Shown here: piece by piece, positions 1 through 12,013 of the stretch
How the letters are laid out: every line of letters starts with the position of its first letter
Position numbering within the stretch: position 1 is the stretch's first letter
Source: Oidiodendron maius Zn
Lineage: Eukaryota > Ascomycota > Leotiomycetes > Myxotrichaceae
Reading direction: 5' to 3'
NCBI GenBank assembly: GCA_000827325.1
Contig: KN832880.1
Coordinates: 538,803-602,802 of the forward strand
DNA: 64,000 nt
Program-made: the position numbers and the translations under genes
Notes under the pieces: generated by a model
What the model was told of the DNA's origin: nothing
The model's input: the letters and a program-made list of their open reading frames with translations, nothing else
The model's database searches: none

Positions 1-17
1 GCTAACCACTTCTCCAG

Positions 18-1096
18 GCGCTTTACGATCTTGCAGCACTTCACACTGTCGAATACTTTGACATTGTGAATCTCGTTCCGTTAGTTGGAACTATCTCCTC
101 TCTTGAGCTCGCGTCCAAGGCGAGAGTTTCATCGCAACGATTGGTCTCGACTCTGCGGTACCTTATCCACCGCCGCATCTTTGCTGAGCCAATCCCTGGG
201 CGGTTCGCGCACTCACCAATGTCGCTCTTATTGCGGCGTCCAGACTGTCACGGCTGGGTCAGTCACTTTGTCCTAGAAGGGACTAAGTGCATTTCGGCGA
301 TGCGCATGCAATACGACCGATTCGGGGGAGAGGACATGGACTCTTTTCACAGTACGGTTAATGTCGCCCATGAGAACTACATTGATCCGCCAATGATGAT
401 CCAGGCATCTGGAGAGGAGCAGGCGGCTAAGTTCAGCCAAGCTATGAGATGGTTTTCGGCATTCGGCGCAGTTCATGATCAACACCTCGTGGATGGCTTT
501 CCATGGGAGGAGTTTGGCGGCGCCACCGTGGTGGATGCGGCCGGTGGGAACGGACATTTCAGCTTCGCTTTGGCTCGGAAATATCCCCAGCTGGGACCTT
601 TCATCATCCAAGATCTGGCTGATCAGATTACAGTCGCAGAGCGGCCGGTTGATCTTGCTGGAAGGGTCGAGTTTCAGGAATTCGATCTTTTTCAAAAGAA
701 TCCTGTCTTGGCAGACCTGTATCTCTTGAGATTTATCCTGCACGACTTTGACGACAATTCCTGCGTGCAGATACTTCGTAACCTAGTATTGGCCATGAAT
801 GATGGAGGGAGCATCGTTGTGCTCGAGGGAGTTCTCGCTGCCGACCAAGGCAGGAGCAGTGCCGATCGTCTCCTAGGGTCAGACATTCCTTTTTTGGCAG
901 CAGGAGAAACACTTCACTAACCGTGTCTAATAGAGCACTCAACATGTCAATGATGACGGATTTGAACGGCGCAGAAAGGTCACTTGAGGATTGGGTAAAA
1001 CTCTTCACACGAGCAGACCCACGTCTAGAACTCCACCGCGTGGTGTCACCCCCTAGAAGTATGCTTTCGCTCATGGAGCTTCGATTCAAGATATAA
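18..1096 (+). CDS. SAM-dependent O-methyltransferase, 5' end cut by window edge
   Basis: Class I O-methyltransferase of the fungal secondary-metabolite (sterigmatocystin OMT-like) type; it would transfer a methyl group from SAM to a hydroxyl. The window starts inside an intron whose branch site (CTAAC, 2-6) and acceptor AG (16-17) are visible; the exon opens at 18 in phase 0 with the winged-helix dimerisation region. A second intron is inferred at 878-933 (branch CTAAC, acceptor TAG), restoring the frame to a stop at 1094-1096. The SAM-binding motif VVDAAGGNGHFSFALA lies near 530-580, and the catalytic-His motif LHDFDD near 739-756. The C-terminal pattern (ERSLEDWVKLF, then a hydrophobic end) fits the family. 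It is the outermost gene of the putative peptide cluster; membership is inference. Confidence 0.85.
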
Positions 1097-3152
1097 TTTT
1101 TGTCTTGATTTTAATAGTACCGTAGTCAGATACTTAATTATACTGCCATTACAAAGTAGGGATGAGGCGCTATCAACCACTTCTTTTATGCCGTATGTCA
1201 AAAGAGTGTGAGAGAGGTAAGTTCACCGCATTAAATCTCTCATTTGCCATCGAAGATAGCTCTGTTGAATGGATCGGGAATACCTTTAAGCCGGAACCAA
1301 ACTTAAACGTGAGCTGCCGTCACTATCCTACTCGTTCGACATGTATAACACGAACTTGACCGTCTCTGCATAGTGCTTGAAAATCGAATAAATTTAGCAA
1401 AGATATTTTTGTGGCCGCCTATATTAGAAACACTCCGTTTTGGCATTTTAAAACTTCATAAATATATACGGATAATGAATGCACTCCGTGGAATGCCTTA
1501 CATGGTATTTCAGATCATGGTTGCCACGAAGGTGCCTGAGCTATCGTTGGCGGCGTAGCGTTATAAATGTTCAGGCTGAGGAAGGTTCAATTGCAGAATA
1601 ACCCTTTGGTCTGGTTCAAGGGCCAGTCCACATAGACAACCCGCCATAGAACTGAAGTGCGTCACGAGGACAGTGAATATTGCATTTTGAGCCATCGAGG
1701 GGCTTATCACCCTTGATCGCAGTACCACAGAAGCACTCACCACGAAAACATTCAGATATCAGTTTATATGCTTGATATACGTAAAGATGGAACCCATATC
1801 TTCCTAATTCTATGCCTGACAAGTGATATTCAACAGAGAAGCGCCTGTCAGCACAAAGCTGAGGTTAATTCTGAAGACTTAACCCAAGACGTGGCCCCGA
1901 CAACACTCGCTCAGTAACGCTATCAGAGTAGCAGCTAAGGCAACTGGGTGACTGCCAACAGATTCAGGAACGGGCTTTAAAGGTAAGTATTCAGGTTAGC
2001 AGGCTGTGTTTTCTTTCCAGGGATGCTTATCATTACAGACCAAATCCCACTGCTTTGCAAGGTATTTTTTGCATTGGTCGATTTTCTACGATTTTTAAAT
2101 CCCCTAGAAAGAATCAAACGCCACTGTTGCCATACTCTTCCGGAAGAACCTGTGTAATAATAAAACGCCCATGATGGAGAATGTCGCTTGAGGAATGATG
2201 CACTGTCACCCCGACTTCCGATTTGTAGTCTAACACATATATGACGCCAAAACTCTGAAGCAAAGTATCTCCAACAGACGTAACTCAACAAGATTAACTA
2301 TTCATATTTGTACGAAAACAAATTACAACGAGCAATAAAAAGTATAGATGCACATCAACCAATTCTCATCATATATGTCATCATTCTACCTCTACCCATT
2401 ATGTTATATATTTAGTTATACTACAGAACTATTTGATATTCAAGTTTCTACGCCATATTGGAGCAGGACAACATATACCTTGGCTACCAAGAAGAAACCA
2501 ATGGTTTACGGAGTTAACAAATCGCGCTTACCTTCTTCGTTTCTGATGTTACTCTGAACGAGAATATGGCGTACGGAGGAAATGGATTATTTCCTATATT
2601 GGAATGTAAAAGCTTTCCGGCCGTAGATGAGTATGAACTACTCTCGTAATGTTTGCAAAGAGACTAATTTTCGGAGGTCGTAGCGCAATAAATATGGAGA
2701 TAACCTAATATGGCTCATCTGCATTAAAATTGTGTCGTATATTAAGAGGTTTTAAATCGCTTTTATATCTTTGAAAAGTATGGAAGTGAATCTATACAGA
2801 CGATGCGATTCGAGATCCTGAGGGCCGCAACTCTCAAACAAGGTTCATGCATAGTTCGGCTACAGGCACTGTCAACACAGGCATGTAGAAATAAGCGGGA
2901 CATCGGACCGAAGTCTGTTGGTTTAGGCAGCAGGCGAGAGATGCTATTAATTAATTTGAGCTGCTATTAAAGAAATCCTACAGTTAGACTTCCCCTAACT
3001 TACGTGTACTACTACGTGGCACCCTCGATTTTTAGGCTACTGATTATTTGATCGAGCCTTATTATTACTTGATTAATCTGGAACATCTTCCCGTAAGAAA
3101 CCCACTTTCGGCTTTGAACGTACAGTATTCTAAGACTTTGATAAACGCCATC
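1097..3152. other. Intergenic, AT-rich, with gene relics
   Basis: About 2 kb between the methyltransferase and the aminopeptidase. Apart from the WSC-like remnant listed separately I see no supported gene. Short open stretches at 1162-1359, 1373-1558 and 1977-2291 have no recognisable domain. The last few hundred bases must hold the aminopeptidase promoter. Confidence 0.6.
1561..1822 (-). pseudogene. WSC-domain-like remnant
   Basis: Read on the minus strand, a 68-residue open stretch contains a Cys pattern like a WSC carbohydrate-binding domain: SECFRGECFCGTAIKGD, then SKCNIHC and a YGG where intact domains have CGG. There is no signal peptide, no start context and no continuation; the frame breaks directly after the YGG. 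The neighbouring frame carries on with similar base composition. I read it as a decayed fragment of a WSC-containing protein; the assignment rests on Cys spacing only. Confidence 0.4.
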
Positions 3153-5946
3153 ATGCGTGAGCAATATAATCCCTTCGTTACAGAGTCAAATCTAGAAGGC
3201 ACTGACGGACGGCTGCCGACAAACGTAAAACCAACTCATTACGATGTACGACTGGAGCCTGACTTGGAGAGTGCATCGTTCAAGGGCTCGGCCACTATTC
3301 ATCTCGATGTTCTCAAAAAGACCACTTTCATATTGCTGAATGCAGTAGAGCTCGACATACTCACCACGGAGGTTGTCGATACTTCAGGAAGTGTCACCAA
3401 AATCCCGATAGTTTACTATAACGAAGAACAGCAAACTGTGATGGTGCCACTGTATGAGCCAATACCAGCAGATTCCAGGATTCTACTGACCCTAATCTTC
3501 AATGGACGTTTGAATGATACCAAAACAAATGCCGGCTTTAATAGGAGTTCGTACAAAGGATTTGATGGCAAGTCGAAGTGGGTCTGCTCAACACAGTGTC
3601 AGCCGACTGGCGCCCGCCAGATATTTCCATGTGTAGATGAGCCGGCACTGAAGGCGACGTTTTCAGCTACCATGGTTGTAGATCAAGGCCTTACTTGCCT
3701 GAGCAATATGGATATTGTTTCAGAGGAACTAAACGAAGTCAGCAAGAAGATAGTTATCTTCAGTAAGACTCCACCAATGTCTTCGTACCTTATTGCCTTC
3801 ATTGTAGGAGAGCTCAATTATATCGAATCCAACAATTTTAGGATTCCAATCAGAATATATGCAACGCCAGATGAAGATATAAATAAAGCAACTTTTGCCC
3901 TCGACGTTGCAGCTCGAGCAATGACATCTCATGAAGAGACATTTGGTTTGCCCTACCCGCTACCCAAGCTTGATATGATAGCTATTCCCGGTCATACTGG
4001 GGCAATGGAAAATTGGGGCTGTGTCATATACGCTTATAGGTCTCTGATTTGGGACAAATTTGACATTCCAGCCTCAGATGCAGAGTCAATGGCCAAGACT
4101 GTGATACACGAACTTGCACATCAATGGTTCGGCAATATTGTTACAATGGCATGGTGGGATTCTCTATGGCTAAACGAATCTTTTGCCGACTGGGCTTCGT
4201 ACAATGCTATGACTCACATGTTTCCAGACTGGGATGCGTGGTCTGGGTTTGTGGCGGGCCGTCCAAGAGCAGGCTTGAATGCATACCAGGCTGCACTGAC
4301 TCTGGATTCCAATCGTGGCAGCCATCCTATCGAGGCTCCTGTTAGCACACCTGAACAAATATCTCAGATATTTGATGCTATTACTTATGCAAAAGGCTGC
4401 TCTATTCTTCGGATGATATCGGAATATCTAGGCGTGGATGTGTTTATTGAGGGTGTACGACTCTATCTCCGGATGCATGCATTTGGAAGCTCGACGACAA
4501 ATGATCTGTGGAAGACTTTGAGCACTGTCAGTGGCCAGGATGTTCAAAAGATCATGTCGATTTGGACAGAGAAAGTTGGGTACCCTGTTCTTTCAATTAC
4601 CGAAGATGAAACATCAGACGAAATCAAGATCTCACAGCATCGATATCTTCGGTCTGGTAAGATGCACCCGGATGAGGATCAAGTGCTTTATCCTGTATAT
4701 TTGAAGATGAAGTCCCTGGATGGAGTTGACTTAGAAGCACAACTATTGGATCGCGAAGGCAAATTCCCAGTCGATCTCAAGTTCTACAAACTTAATGGGG
4801 ATCAGACGGGATTGTATAGAGTTTCATATCCGCTATCTCGCTGGAAGAAATTGGGTGAGCAACTATCATCCGACCTTCTATCCCCAGATGACCGTGTAGG
4901 TTTGATATCCGACTTCTCTGCCGTGGTAACATCTGGCCAAAACTCCAACGTTCGAACCTCCGATCTCCTCAGCTTCCTACAAAAATTCCAAAGCGAAAGC
5001 AATTATTTCGCCTGGCGACAGATTCTTGTTTGCCTCCAGGACATCCGTAAGGCATGGATGTTTGAAGATACCGAGACCCAGCTTGCGCTGTCGACCTTTC
5101 AAACTCAGCTCATGACTCCAATTCTAAATCAGCTGGGTAAGGAGCTATGGAATCTCAAACCGAGTGACAGCCACAGGAATCAGAATTTCAAGAGGCTTTT
5201 GTTCTCCAACGCTGCTGATAACGCTTCCATAAAGGCGGCTTCTCTGTACCTCTTCAACAGACTTGTGAATGGTGATCACAAGCCATTGAATCCTAACATT
5301 CGGAGGGCCATTTTTGACGCTGTGCTCTCGGACGAGAATGCCTCTTCCACCCAGGTGAATGCCCTTAGTAAAAGTCCATTAAAATCCACAACATGCTCAC
5401 TATTTATTATATAGTACACCGCCATTCTCTCCATTTCCCGGACATCGAAGAGTGGGCCGACCAGAGCAGATGCCGTCGCGTCACTTGGCAACGCTCGCTC
5501 TCTCTCACTAATCAAGAAAACCATAACCCTCGCCAGCAGCGCCGATATTCAAAGCAGCAACGACCGCATGGTCATTTTCGAGTCACTTTGCAATCATTCT
5601 GCTGGCATGACAGAGCTTTGGAAATGGATGAAGACGAACTGGGACAAGTTTGCTAATGAATCTGCGGCCTTCCTGGGCTGGGGGGCGATCGTAACCTGCA
5701 CTTCTAATTTTACTACATATGACCAGTTACGTGAGGTAGAGAATTTTTTCATGGGCAAAGACACTACAGTAAGTCACTTCAGGAGGTGAGATTTAAGATA
5801 AACGGACTGACCACAGATAGAAATTCAATAAACTTCTTGACCAGAGTATAGATGAGATTCGAGGGAAGGCTGCCTGGATAGAGAGAGATCGTGAGGATGT
5901 GAGAAATTGGCTGAAGCTTCATGGATATTATGTGGAGAATGTATAG
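3153..5946 (+). CDS. M1-family zinc aminopeptidase (puromycin-sensitive/Aap1-Ape2 type)
   Basis: Removes N-terminal residues from peptides. Exons 3153-5354, 5415-5768 and 5821-5946 give 893 residues, usual for the family. The ATG at 3153 is chosen because the protein then begins shortly before the family N-terminus (LPTNVKPTHYDVRLEPDL). The substrate motif GAMEN is at 283-287, the zinc motif HELAH at 319-323 and the third ligand Glu in NESFAD at 342, i.e. HExxH-18-E intact. Intron 1 is 60 bases, contains an in-frame TAG and ends with TGCTCAC..TATAG; intron 2 starts GTAAGT. The last exon encodes the typical ERAP1_C end (WIERDREDV). No signal peptide is visible, so a cytosolic enzyme is expected. 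It ends 520 bases from the 3' end of the convergent peptide precursor; a trimming role there is inference. Confidence 0.93.
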
Positions 5947-6465
5947 AAGTTCCGATGTGCTTTGGGAGTCAATATATAAGCTAGTTGGGTATAATTAAGG
6001 GTGCAACGAACGACGTACCTTCTGAGACATCGGGAAGCGTAAAAGGGAGGCTTCTAGCGACTTGCACACTGCTCGGCATCCTTCGCTCTCTTATATTCGA
6101 AATATCAGCTTATTTAATTTACTTACGGCACTACACCGTTTCCAGACATTACCCAGCTTCTAGATATTCGATGTGTTGACCAAAGATTGAAACTTGAATT
6201 TCTACCAAGCTAGCTAATGAGCGTGATGGTAATATTAACCGAAACAAGCTACGGTACCAATAGTGCAGACCAATACTGTCAGTCACTAATAATACGTCCG
6301 TCAAACTGAACTCAACTAAGAAGTACGCGATTGTTATGTCTAACGTGACTGCTTATTCCTGGCCCACATTCTACGTCGTAAGAACCTCTTGCCCATTAAC
6401 GTAATAGGACGAAAAAATCGGACTCCATGCAGAACCCCTCAGTCGTCGCTATCTTCGATGGCTTG
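5947..6465. other. Convergent intergenic region
   Basis: Lies between the 3' ends of the aminopeptidase and the precursor gene. Nothing recognised; it should hold both polyadenylation regions. Confidence 0.6.
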
Positions 6466-7077
6466 TCAATCAAAGTTCAACCCATATGTCTCATCCTTGT
6501 CAGCACGTTTATCAAAGTTGAGGCCGTATGTCTCATCCTCATCAGCACGCTTGTTAAAGTTTAACCCGTATGTCTCATCTTTATCAGCGCGCTTGTCAAA
6601 GTTGAGGCCATAAGTGTCATCACTGTCGGCGCGCTTGTCAAAGTTGAGGCCATAAGTATCATCACTGTCGGCGCGCTTGTCAAAGTTTAACCCATATGTA
6701 TCGTCATTGTCAGCACGCTTGTCAAAGTTGAGGCCATATGTGTCGTCACTCTCTGCGCGCTTGTCAAAATTGAGACCATATGCCTCATCCTTCTCGGCAC
6801 GCTTGTCAAAGTTAAGTCCATATGTCTCATCGCTGTCGGCGCGCTTATCAAAGTTGAGACCATATGTTTCGTCACTGTCAGCGCGCTTATCGAAGTTCAA
6901 CCCGTAGGTATCATCTTTATCGACGGGAGCGCGGATGCCACGGGCTTTTCGAAATTTGTGTTAGATACAATGTGTTAAGAGCCTCAGGCGCTCTGAAAGA
7001 AACTCCATACCTGGCTTTGGCAGAGCGGCGGCAATCGCTCCAGTAGCGAAAAGACATAGGACGCTGGTGAGCTTCAT
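6466..7077 (-). CDS. Repeat-containing secreted RiPP precursor (dikaritin-like)
   Basis: Exon 1 is 7011-7077 and exon 2 is 6466-6944; the 66-base intron runs from GTATGG to a CTAAC branch and AAAG acceptor. The 181-residue product starts with a clear signal peptide (MKLTSVLCLFATGAIAAALP), then RGIRAPV, then eleven 14-residue repeats with consensus (D/E)xD(D/E)TYGLNFDKRA; the last stops after YGLNFD. Kex2 cleavage after each KR would release about ten near-identical peptides of the form ADSDETYGLNFDKR. This is the architecture of UstA, PhomA and related precursors: secretory leader, acidic spacer, Tyr-containing core, KR. The hexapeptide YGLNFD resembles the phomopsin core in length, Tyr start and Asp end. 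Three UstYa-like genes lie immediately upstream of it. The modified product is unknown. Confidence 0.9.
6469..6921 (-). repeat. Eleven tandem 42-base units encoding the core peptide repeats
   Basis: Ten full 42-base units plus a final 33-base unit. YGLNF is encoded in all eleven. Substitutions cluster in the spacer (DK, DS, EK, ES, DN, DE before D/E). Unit 4 has Ala instead of Thr before Tyr; unit 9 has Asn instead of Asp before KR. Synonymous differences among units show they are not a recent slippage product. Confidence 0.92.
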
Positions 7078-8720
7078 AATGTGCGTGATTGTGGTCAAAC
7101 GTAAAGTTAACAGACTGAAAATTCACAGGAAAGATGCTTGAATATGATCTATTGTTGTAAAACATCATTATATAGCATCTCAATATTTAATCCTAGACAA
7201 TAGAGATCTTCTTATTGGACCCATCTCTGTTCTATGCACTAGTCTATGCTCTCAGACGGCCAAGAGGGACGGTGAGCAATTGTCACGCAATCTTTCTTTC
7301 CCTAAAGCATTCGTAAATTTTGCTGCATACCGCAGCATTAGCCTTGATAGCTGGCTTGGTAAGTGGCACATTAAGCAGGAAAGTGCATTCACGGTTAATT
7401 ACACGGCCATTCTCCAACCGTTTAGGGTCATATGGTCACTTACTAAAGAGTCAGTCCTCCTTAGCATTTATAAGATGCATTGCATTGGGAAACTGTACGA
7501 ATGCAAGACCTAGCCCTTATAAGAAATCTTGCGGCCTTATTATTCTGTCGCCATTACAAAGAGTCACCCCGCTATCTTGTTTATGTTTGCACATACATAC
7601 AGAGATCAGTGGTAGATGCTAGTATCCTTGATTATCTAAAGAAATACGACGTAAGCCTACCAGTTAGCGTTTTCTAGATATACTGCCCTATTAGTCTAGG
7701 TTAAGCAGTTCAGGAATTCCGCCACCAAATAGCTATTGCCTATACAGGTAGATATATACTCTTCTAGAAGAGATACGATGCTAATACATAAAAAGTTATA
7801 AGAATTTTATCGAAAATAAGGCCAGTCTGTATAAAAGCTATGTCTGCTTAGAGCATGTCTTCCTGTATTTGAACAAGCGCCCGCTCCCAGTTGGACCAAA
7901 ATATTAAAAATCTGTTAAGTATTAATATGCCTATAGAAGTAAATTTTTCGGGTGAGACAGCAAACAAACCAGTAGTGGTATATTTGACTACTTCTGTGCA
8001 AGTATCTTCTTACGATGCAGGTGATAATACTGCCAAGAGCTATTAGTTCCCTAGTAAGCGGCCTTATGCCATATTTCGCCGAGCCCGAGTGTCTATAGAT
8101 GCTTTCTCCACACTATGCCATCTTATGGCAAACTTCGATACGATTTCAAGGTAAGCATGATGCAATATTGTGCGTGCATAAGCGCCCATCTCCAACATGC
8201 TGTAAGTTGCCCGGTACCCCACTGCCGGACGGGCATTAAAATAGGCTTTCGGCTTGCCCGGGTGGCCATGTGATACTAAAAAGATTCGCGGTAACAATTC
8301 GTTCTCCTGAAATGGGCCATGCACCCCTGGGAAGAAGTCCCTGTTACAGGATTAGAGCCGGGCGCGGCACCCTGGTGTGCCTGCGAGATGAAGTGGTGGT
8401 ATCCCAGCCGTGGAAGGGCTCGGATGCTACCGCATGTGGCTGTTGCTGGGACCGCATAGGATCGCGATCCTAGTTGTTTTCCTGACAATGCTTCTTGATG
8501 ATCCATATGGAATCGAGCAGCGCGACAGCAGGAGTCTCTTTGCCGGGGATCCCACTTTCGTTCCCTTGGCTATGACCCTTCCCAGTTCGCTTCATCTCTA
8601 CGGCGCAATTTATCACGCTTTAGTTGTTCCACTGGTCATCTAGATTTTATTGGGACATCTTAGATCATTACACGAAGATCAACGCTTGTATTCAATATTT
8701 TCTCTACGGAAACTGATAGC
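7078..8720. other. Intergenic between precursor and first UstYa-like gene
   Basis: About 1.6 kb separating the divergent precursor and oxidase genes; it should contain both promoters. Most is AT-rich with no supported gene. A GC-richer patch at about 8190-8640 holds open stretches on both strands (8064-8324 and 8276-8506 minus, 8410-8643 plus) but no domain I recognise; it may be a gene relic. Confidence 0.5.
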
Positions 8721-9781
8721 ATGGCATCTGATGCTGAAGACGGCAAGCCTTATGAAAAGGAGCATCTGTACACGTCTGGTACAGGTTCTGAATTAATTTC
8801 GGAGGAAGATGTAGACATAGATATTCCATATTCCCATAAACGACGATGGCGGTTTCCCCGGTGGGCTCTTCCTTATATTCTTCATGCGACCATTCTCATC
8901 CTCTTTTTGGTTATTTTCGTCTTCACCAACACTATAGGACTAAAGCGATGCGATATGCGTCGTGCATATTGTAGGTTCTTAGATACCGCGTGTCTCTGGC
9001 CATTGCATTCTAAGTCAGCTAATCATATACGGCAGCACCCGCTCAGAATGCTGTCGTGACCGATATACACAGCTTCAGTGTGAGCCCCCCAGATGCGAAT
9101 GCGAAGTATGTGGGAAGACCTAGCCCTGCACTGGATCGAGCTTGGGCAGACCTCTTGCAATGTAAGTATATGTTCTCAAATTGCGTCTCTCTGGAGTGCT
9201 GAACAACGTAATTTTAATATAGACTCTAATATCCGCTTCACGGATGAGGAGTTTCATACCATACACCCCGACAGAATAGATAACGCGATCAAGCTCCCTG
9301 ATGGAGGCTACTTCGGGTCGCTCTTCGTCTACCATGAATTACACTGTCTTGTAAGCGTAAATTGGAGTGGAAACACTAGATCGAGCTGTTATTTAGTTGC
9401 TATTACTGATGGGCTTAGAAACACATATACAGATTTGTCTATAAAGAGCACTACCTACCGCCATTGAACGAAACGGAAAGTGATGACTTGCGCATACACA
9501 TAGGACATTGCATCGATACTATCCGACAGGCTGTCTTGTGCCATGCGGATATAACGCCGTTTACAATGACCTGGCCTAAGACATACGCCGTTCCGGGGGC
9601 CAATACTACAAGTCCTCATACTTGTGTCAGTTGGGACGCAGTCAATAGCTGGGCAAGGTCACGATCAATAGACAATATTTTCGAACCGGGATATCTCAAA
9701 CATCCAGTCTTTGGGGACGTATATGGCAAAGATTTTGAAGACAGTATTAATAGGAAGACTGGGTTTACCCACAGTAACTGA
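8721..9781 (+). CDS. UstYa-like (DUF3328) peptide oxidase, copy 1
   Basis: Exons 8721-8970, 9036-9161, 9223-9350 and 9419-9781 give 288 residues. After an acidic, cytosolic N-terminus (about 1-50) there is one membrane helix (ALPYILHATILILFLVIFVF). The luminal part contains RRAYSPAQNAV, SPALDRAWADLL and the two diagnostic motifs: HELHC at 163-167 and HIGHC at 195-199. UstYa proteins are oxidases that cyclise or hydroxylate dikaritin cores; the His/Cys motifs are thought to bind metal. All four exon joins preserve frame; introns are 61-68 bases, with GTAGGT/GTAAGT/GTAAGC donors. It is the first of three such genes in a row on the plus strand and the closest to the precursor. Confidence 0.9.
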
Positions 9782-10538
9782 GGGCATCAGAATTGATCAA
9801 TATCTTCCGGGAAGAATATCACACCCATTGAAGACAGTACGTAGCTCTCTGGTGTTGAAGGTCAGATAGGGGCCCCAGAAAAACTATTTAAGCGGAAGAT
9901 ACGATTGGTCTCGTGTACTATTGTCTTGGTATGATGGTCTACCTGGGAATATAGTAAACCTTATTATTTTCCATCACACCACAGATGAGAGGTAGTTAGA
10001 TGTCAAATCGGGATATTTTTAAACCTATTATTTACCTAGATCCTATGGCTTTTTCCAAAGAAACCGAACTTGCTTCAACCTTCGGAGTACTAAACCATGT
10101 GGTACAAGTAATCTTTGTAGCTGGAGATTGTTAATTTCGATCACAGAATCTTCAGGGCGGGATACCAGCCATTCTTGGAAATCCTACAGTGCTTTGTAGA
10201 TCTTTGACAAATAGGGAAATCTTTCCCAGAGTCTCAGATTCTGATGTTAGACTGCGTAACCATGACGGCATGCATAATGCCGAAACTTACTACTAGACCG
10301 CCATTTTAGCGCACGAGGACTTACATGTGTTAGTCGGTCAGATGTAACCCTCCACAGGCTATTATTGGTTCGATCAATTGACCAATATGTGGCCAGGAAT
10401 AATGGTTCATCTTTACTTCAACTAGTGGCTTAGCTAGTAGAATTCCGCTTTTTTTTGGGCTAGCTTTTACATGCGGCACCTGTTGCTTTCTCACCCTTAC
10501 AACTCTAAGAACTCAGGACTTTCTCATGATTCTTAACA
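9782..10538. other. Intergenic between UstYa-like genes 1 and 2
   Basis: About 760 bases with no supported gene; presumably terminator of copy 1 and promoter of copy 2. Confidence 0.6.
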
Positions 10539-11466
10539 ATGTTTGGGAAGATAGCTGAGGCTCTCTGGCTGCCATGGTACAACAAACTTCCAGATGACGA
10601 AAATCAAGCCGATAGTGAAAAGTCTGGAGAGTATGAACAGCCACCTTCTCGTTGGAGATTATTGAGGTACCGTCCGTCATTTGTGTTCATCTCACTATCG
10701 TGCTTTGGGCTCCTCTTCGCTATTACCGCCATCTTCATGATGTTTCAGCGCTCTAGGACTTCGGCCTTGTTTTATCCTACCTGTGAGTGCTAAATATGCT
10801 AAGTAACCGCGGTCATTGCTAGCTGACGCTCATTGCTACAGTACAAACTACTCTCATAACCTTTGAAGAGCATCCGATTTTCATGTCAGCTCCTTCTCCA
10901 GAGAGTGACGCTGCTTGGAACAGCCTAATACCAAGTAAGGAGAGTCTCTGTCCTGTCCTTAGCCCTTGCTGACATTCAACCAGGCGGAAGAGGATTTGTT
11001 CTGGTTGAAGATCCCGAAAAATATCATCTCAAACCGGGCTTACCAACAGAAGTCGGGCCGGATCGATACAGCGTTTCTATGTTTCACCAATTGCATTGTT
11101 TGGTCCGTCCTGCCCCCAGCTACCTACATGTCGTAATTCTGATCCGGAATGAAGGGAATACTACGAGAGAGTTACTACTCTGCTCTCCATTCTACTAAAC
11201 CGAAGATATTCGGGGAGGATAAACTTTCAGGGGAATTATTAAAACACGCTCATAGCGAACATGTGGGTCATTGCTTCGATTATCTCCGCCAGGCAATTAT
11301 GTGCGCCGCAGACCTGAGTTTAGAATGGGCTGGGCAGACTGCTTCTGGTACCCCTCTTGCAACAGTAGATGGCTGGGGTATTCCACATAAATGTCGCAGT
11401 TGGGACCAGGCGTTTGAGTGGACATTGGAACATAGAGCACCCCACAATTATACTGGTATAGCTTAG
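10539..11466 (+). CDS. UstYa-like (DUF3328) peptide oxidase, copy 2
   Basis: Exons 10539-10782, 10842-10934, 10984-11102 and 11155-11466 give 255 residues. A single membrane helix (FVFISLSCFGLLFAITAIF) follows a charged N-terminus. The family signature SDAAWNSLIPSGGRGF is followed by DPEKYHLKPGLPTE, then HQLHC (147-151) and HVGHC (188-192) with the usual DYLRQAIMCAAD. This is closer to the common DUF3328 consensus than copies 1 and 3. Introns are 49-59 bases. Expected membrane anchored in the secretory pathway, facing the lumen where the precursor is processed. Which bond it makes cannot be told from sequence. Confidence 0.9.
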
Positions 11467-12013
11467 CACCTTCAGCTGATGCTCTGAGACACGGGATTGC
11501 CAATGTAGCTACACAAGATAGAAAGCTAACTGCCACAATTGGCCGGCCAATATACGCTCACCTGAGATTTGATTAGTCGTCTGCTGATCAATGAGAAGAT
11601 ACTCATTATATTCTCCTTGGCCGTGACATTACATATAGCGATTTGTTTTATGCATAAGAAGCCAATGTAACAGAGAGTATTAATGACTATTTCGGTTTAG
11701 TGAGAAAGACGTCTAACAAATAATATTAATTATTAGCACTAATTTTACCTTCCTATTAGGAAGATACTTGTGTATAAGTAGCCAGAAATATACTGCATTC
11801 ATGCATGTAAGAAGAGCAAGGATAAAAGCAAAGTGGGATCACGGGCAAGAGTACGTGGCACAGTGCATAGCATACGCTACGGCAGAAAGGGTAGAAGCAC
11901 GGAAGAATACAGTCAGGAGCTGCAAAGAGATTCCGGCCCTCAGGTCAATGATTTTATTGCCCAGTTTCTCTCAATATCTGATAGATTCTTCATGATTTTT
12001 AGTCTCACCAACG
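11467..12013. other. Intergenic between UstYa-like genes 2 and 3
   Basis: About 550 AT-rich bases. Two overlapping open stretches at 11768-12054 have no recognisable domain and precede the copy 3 start; I treat them as chance. Confidence 0.55.

Noticed and set aside
6389-6907. Plus-strand open frames rich in SSLSARLSK repeats across the precursor
   Set aside because: They are the antisense image of the 42-base precursor repeats; the minus strand has the signal peptide, intron and KR sites.
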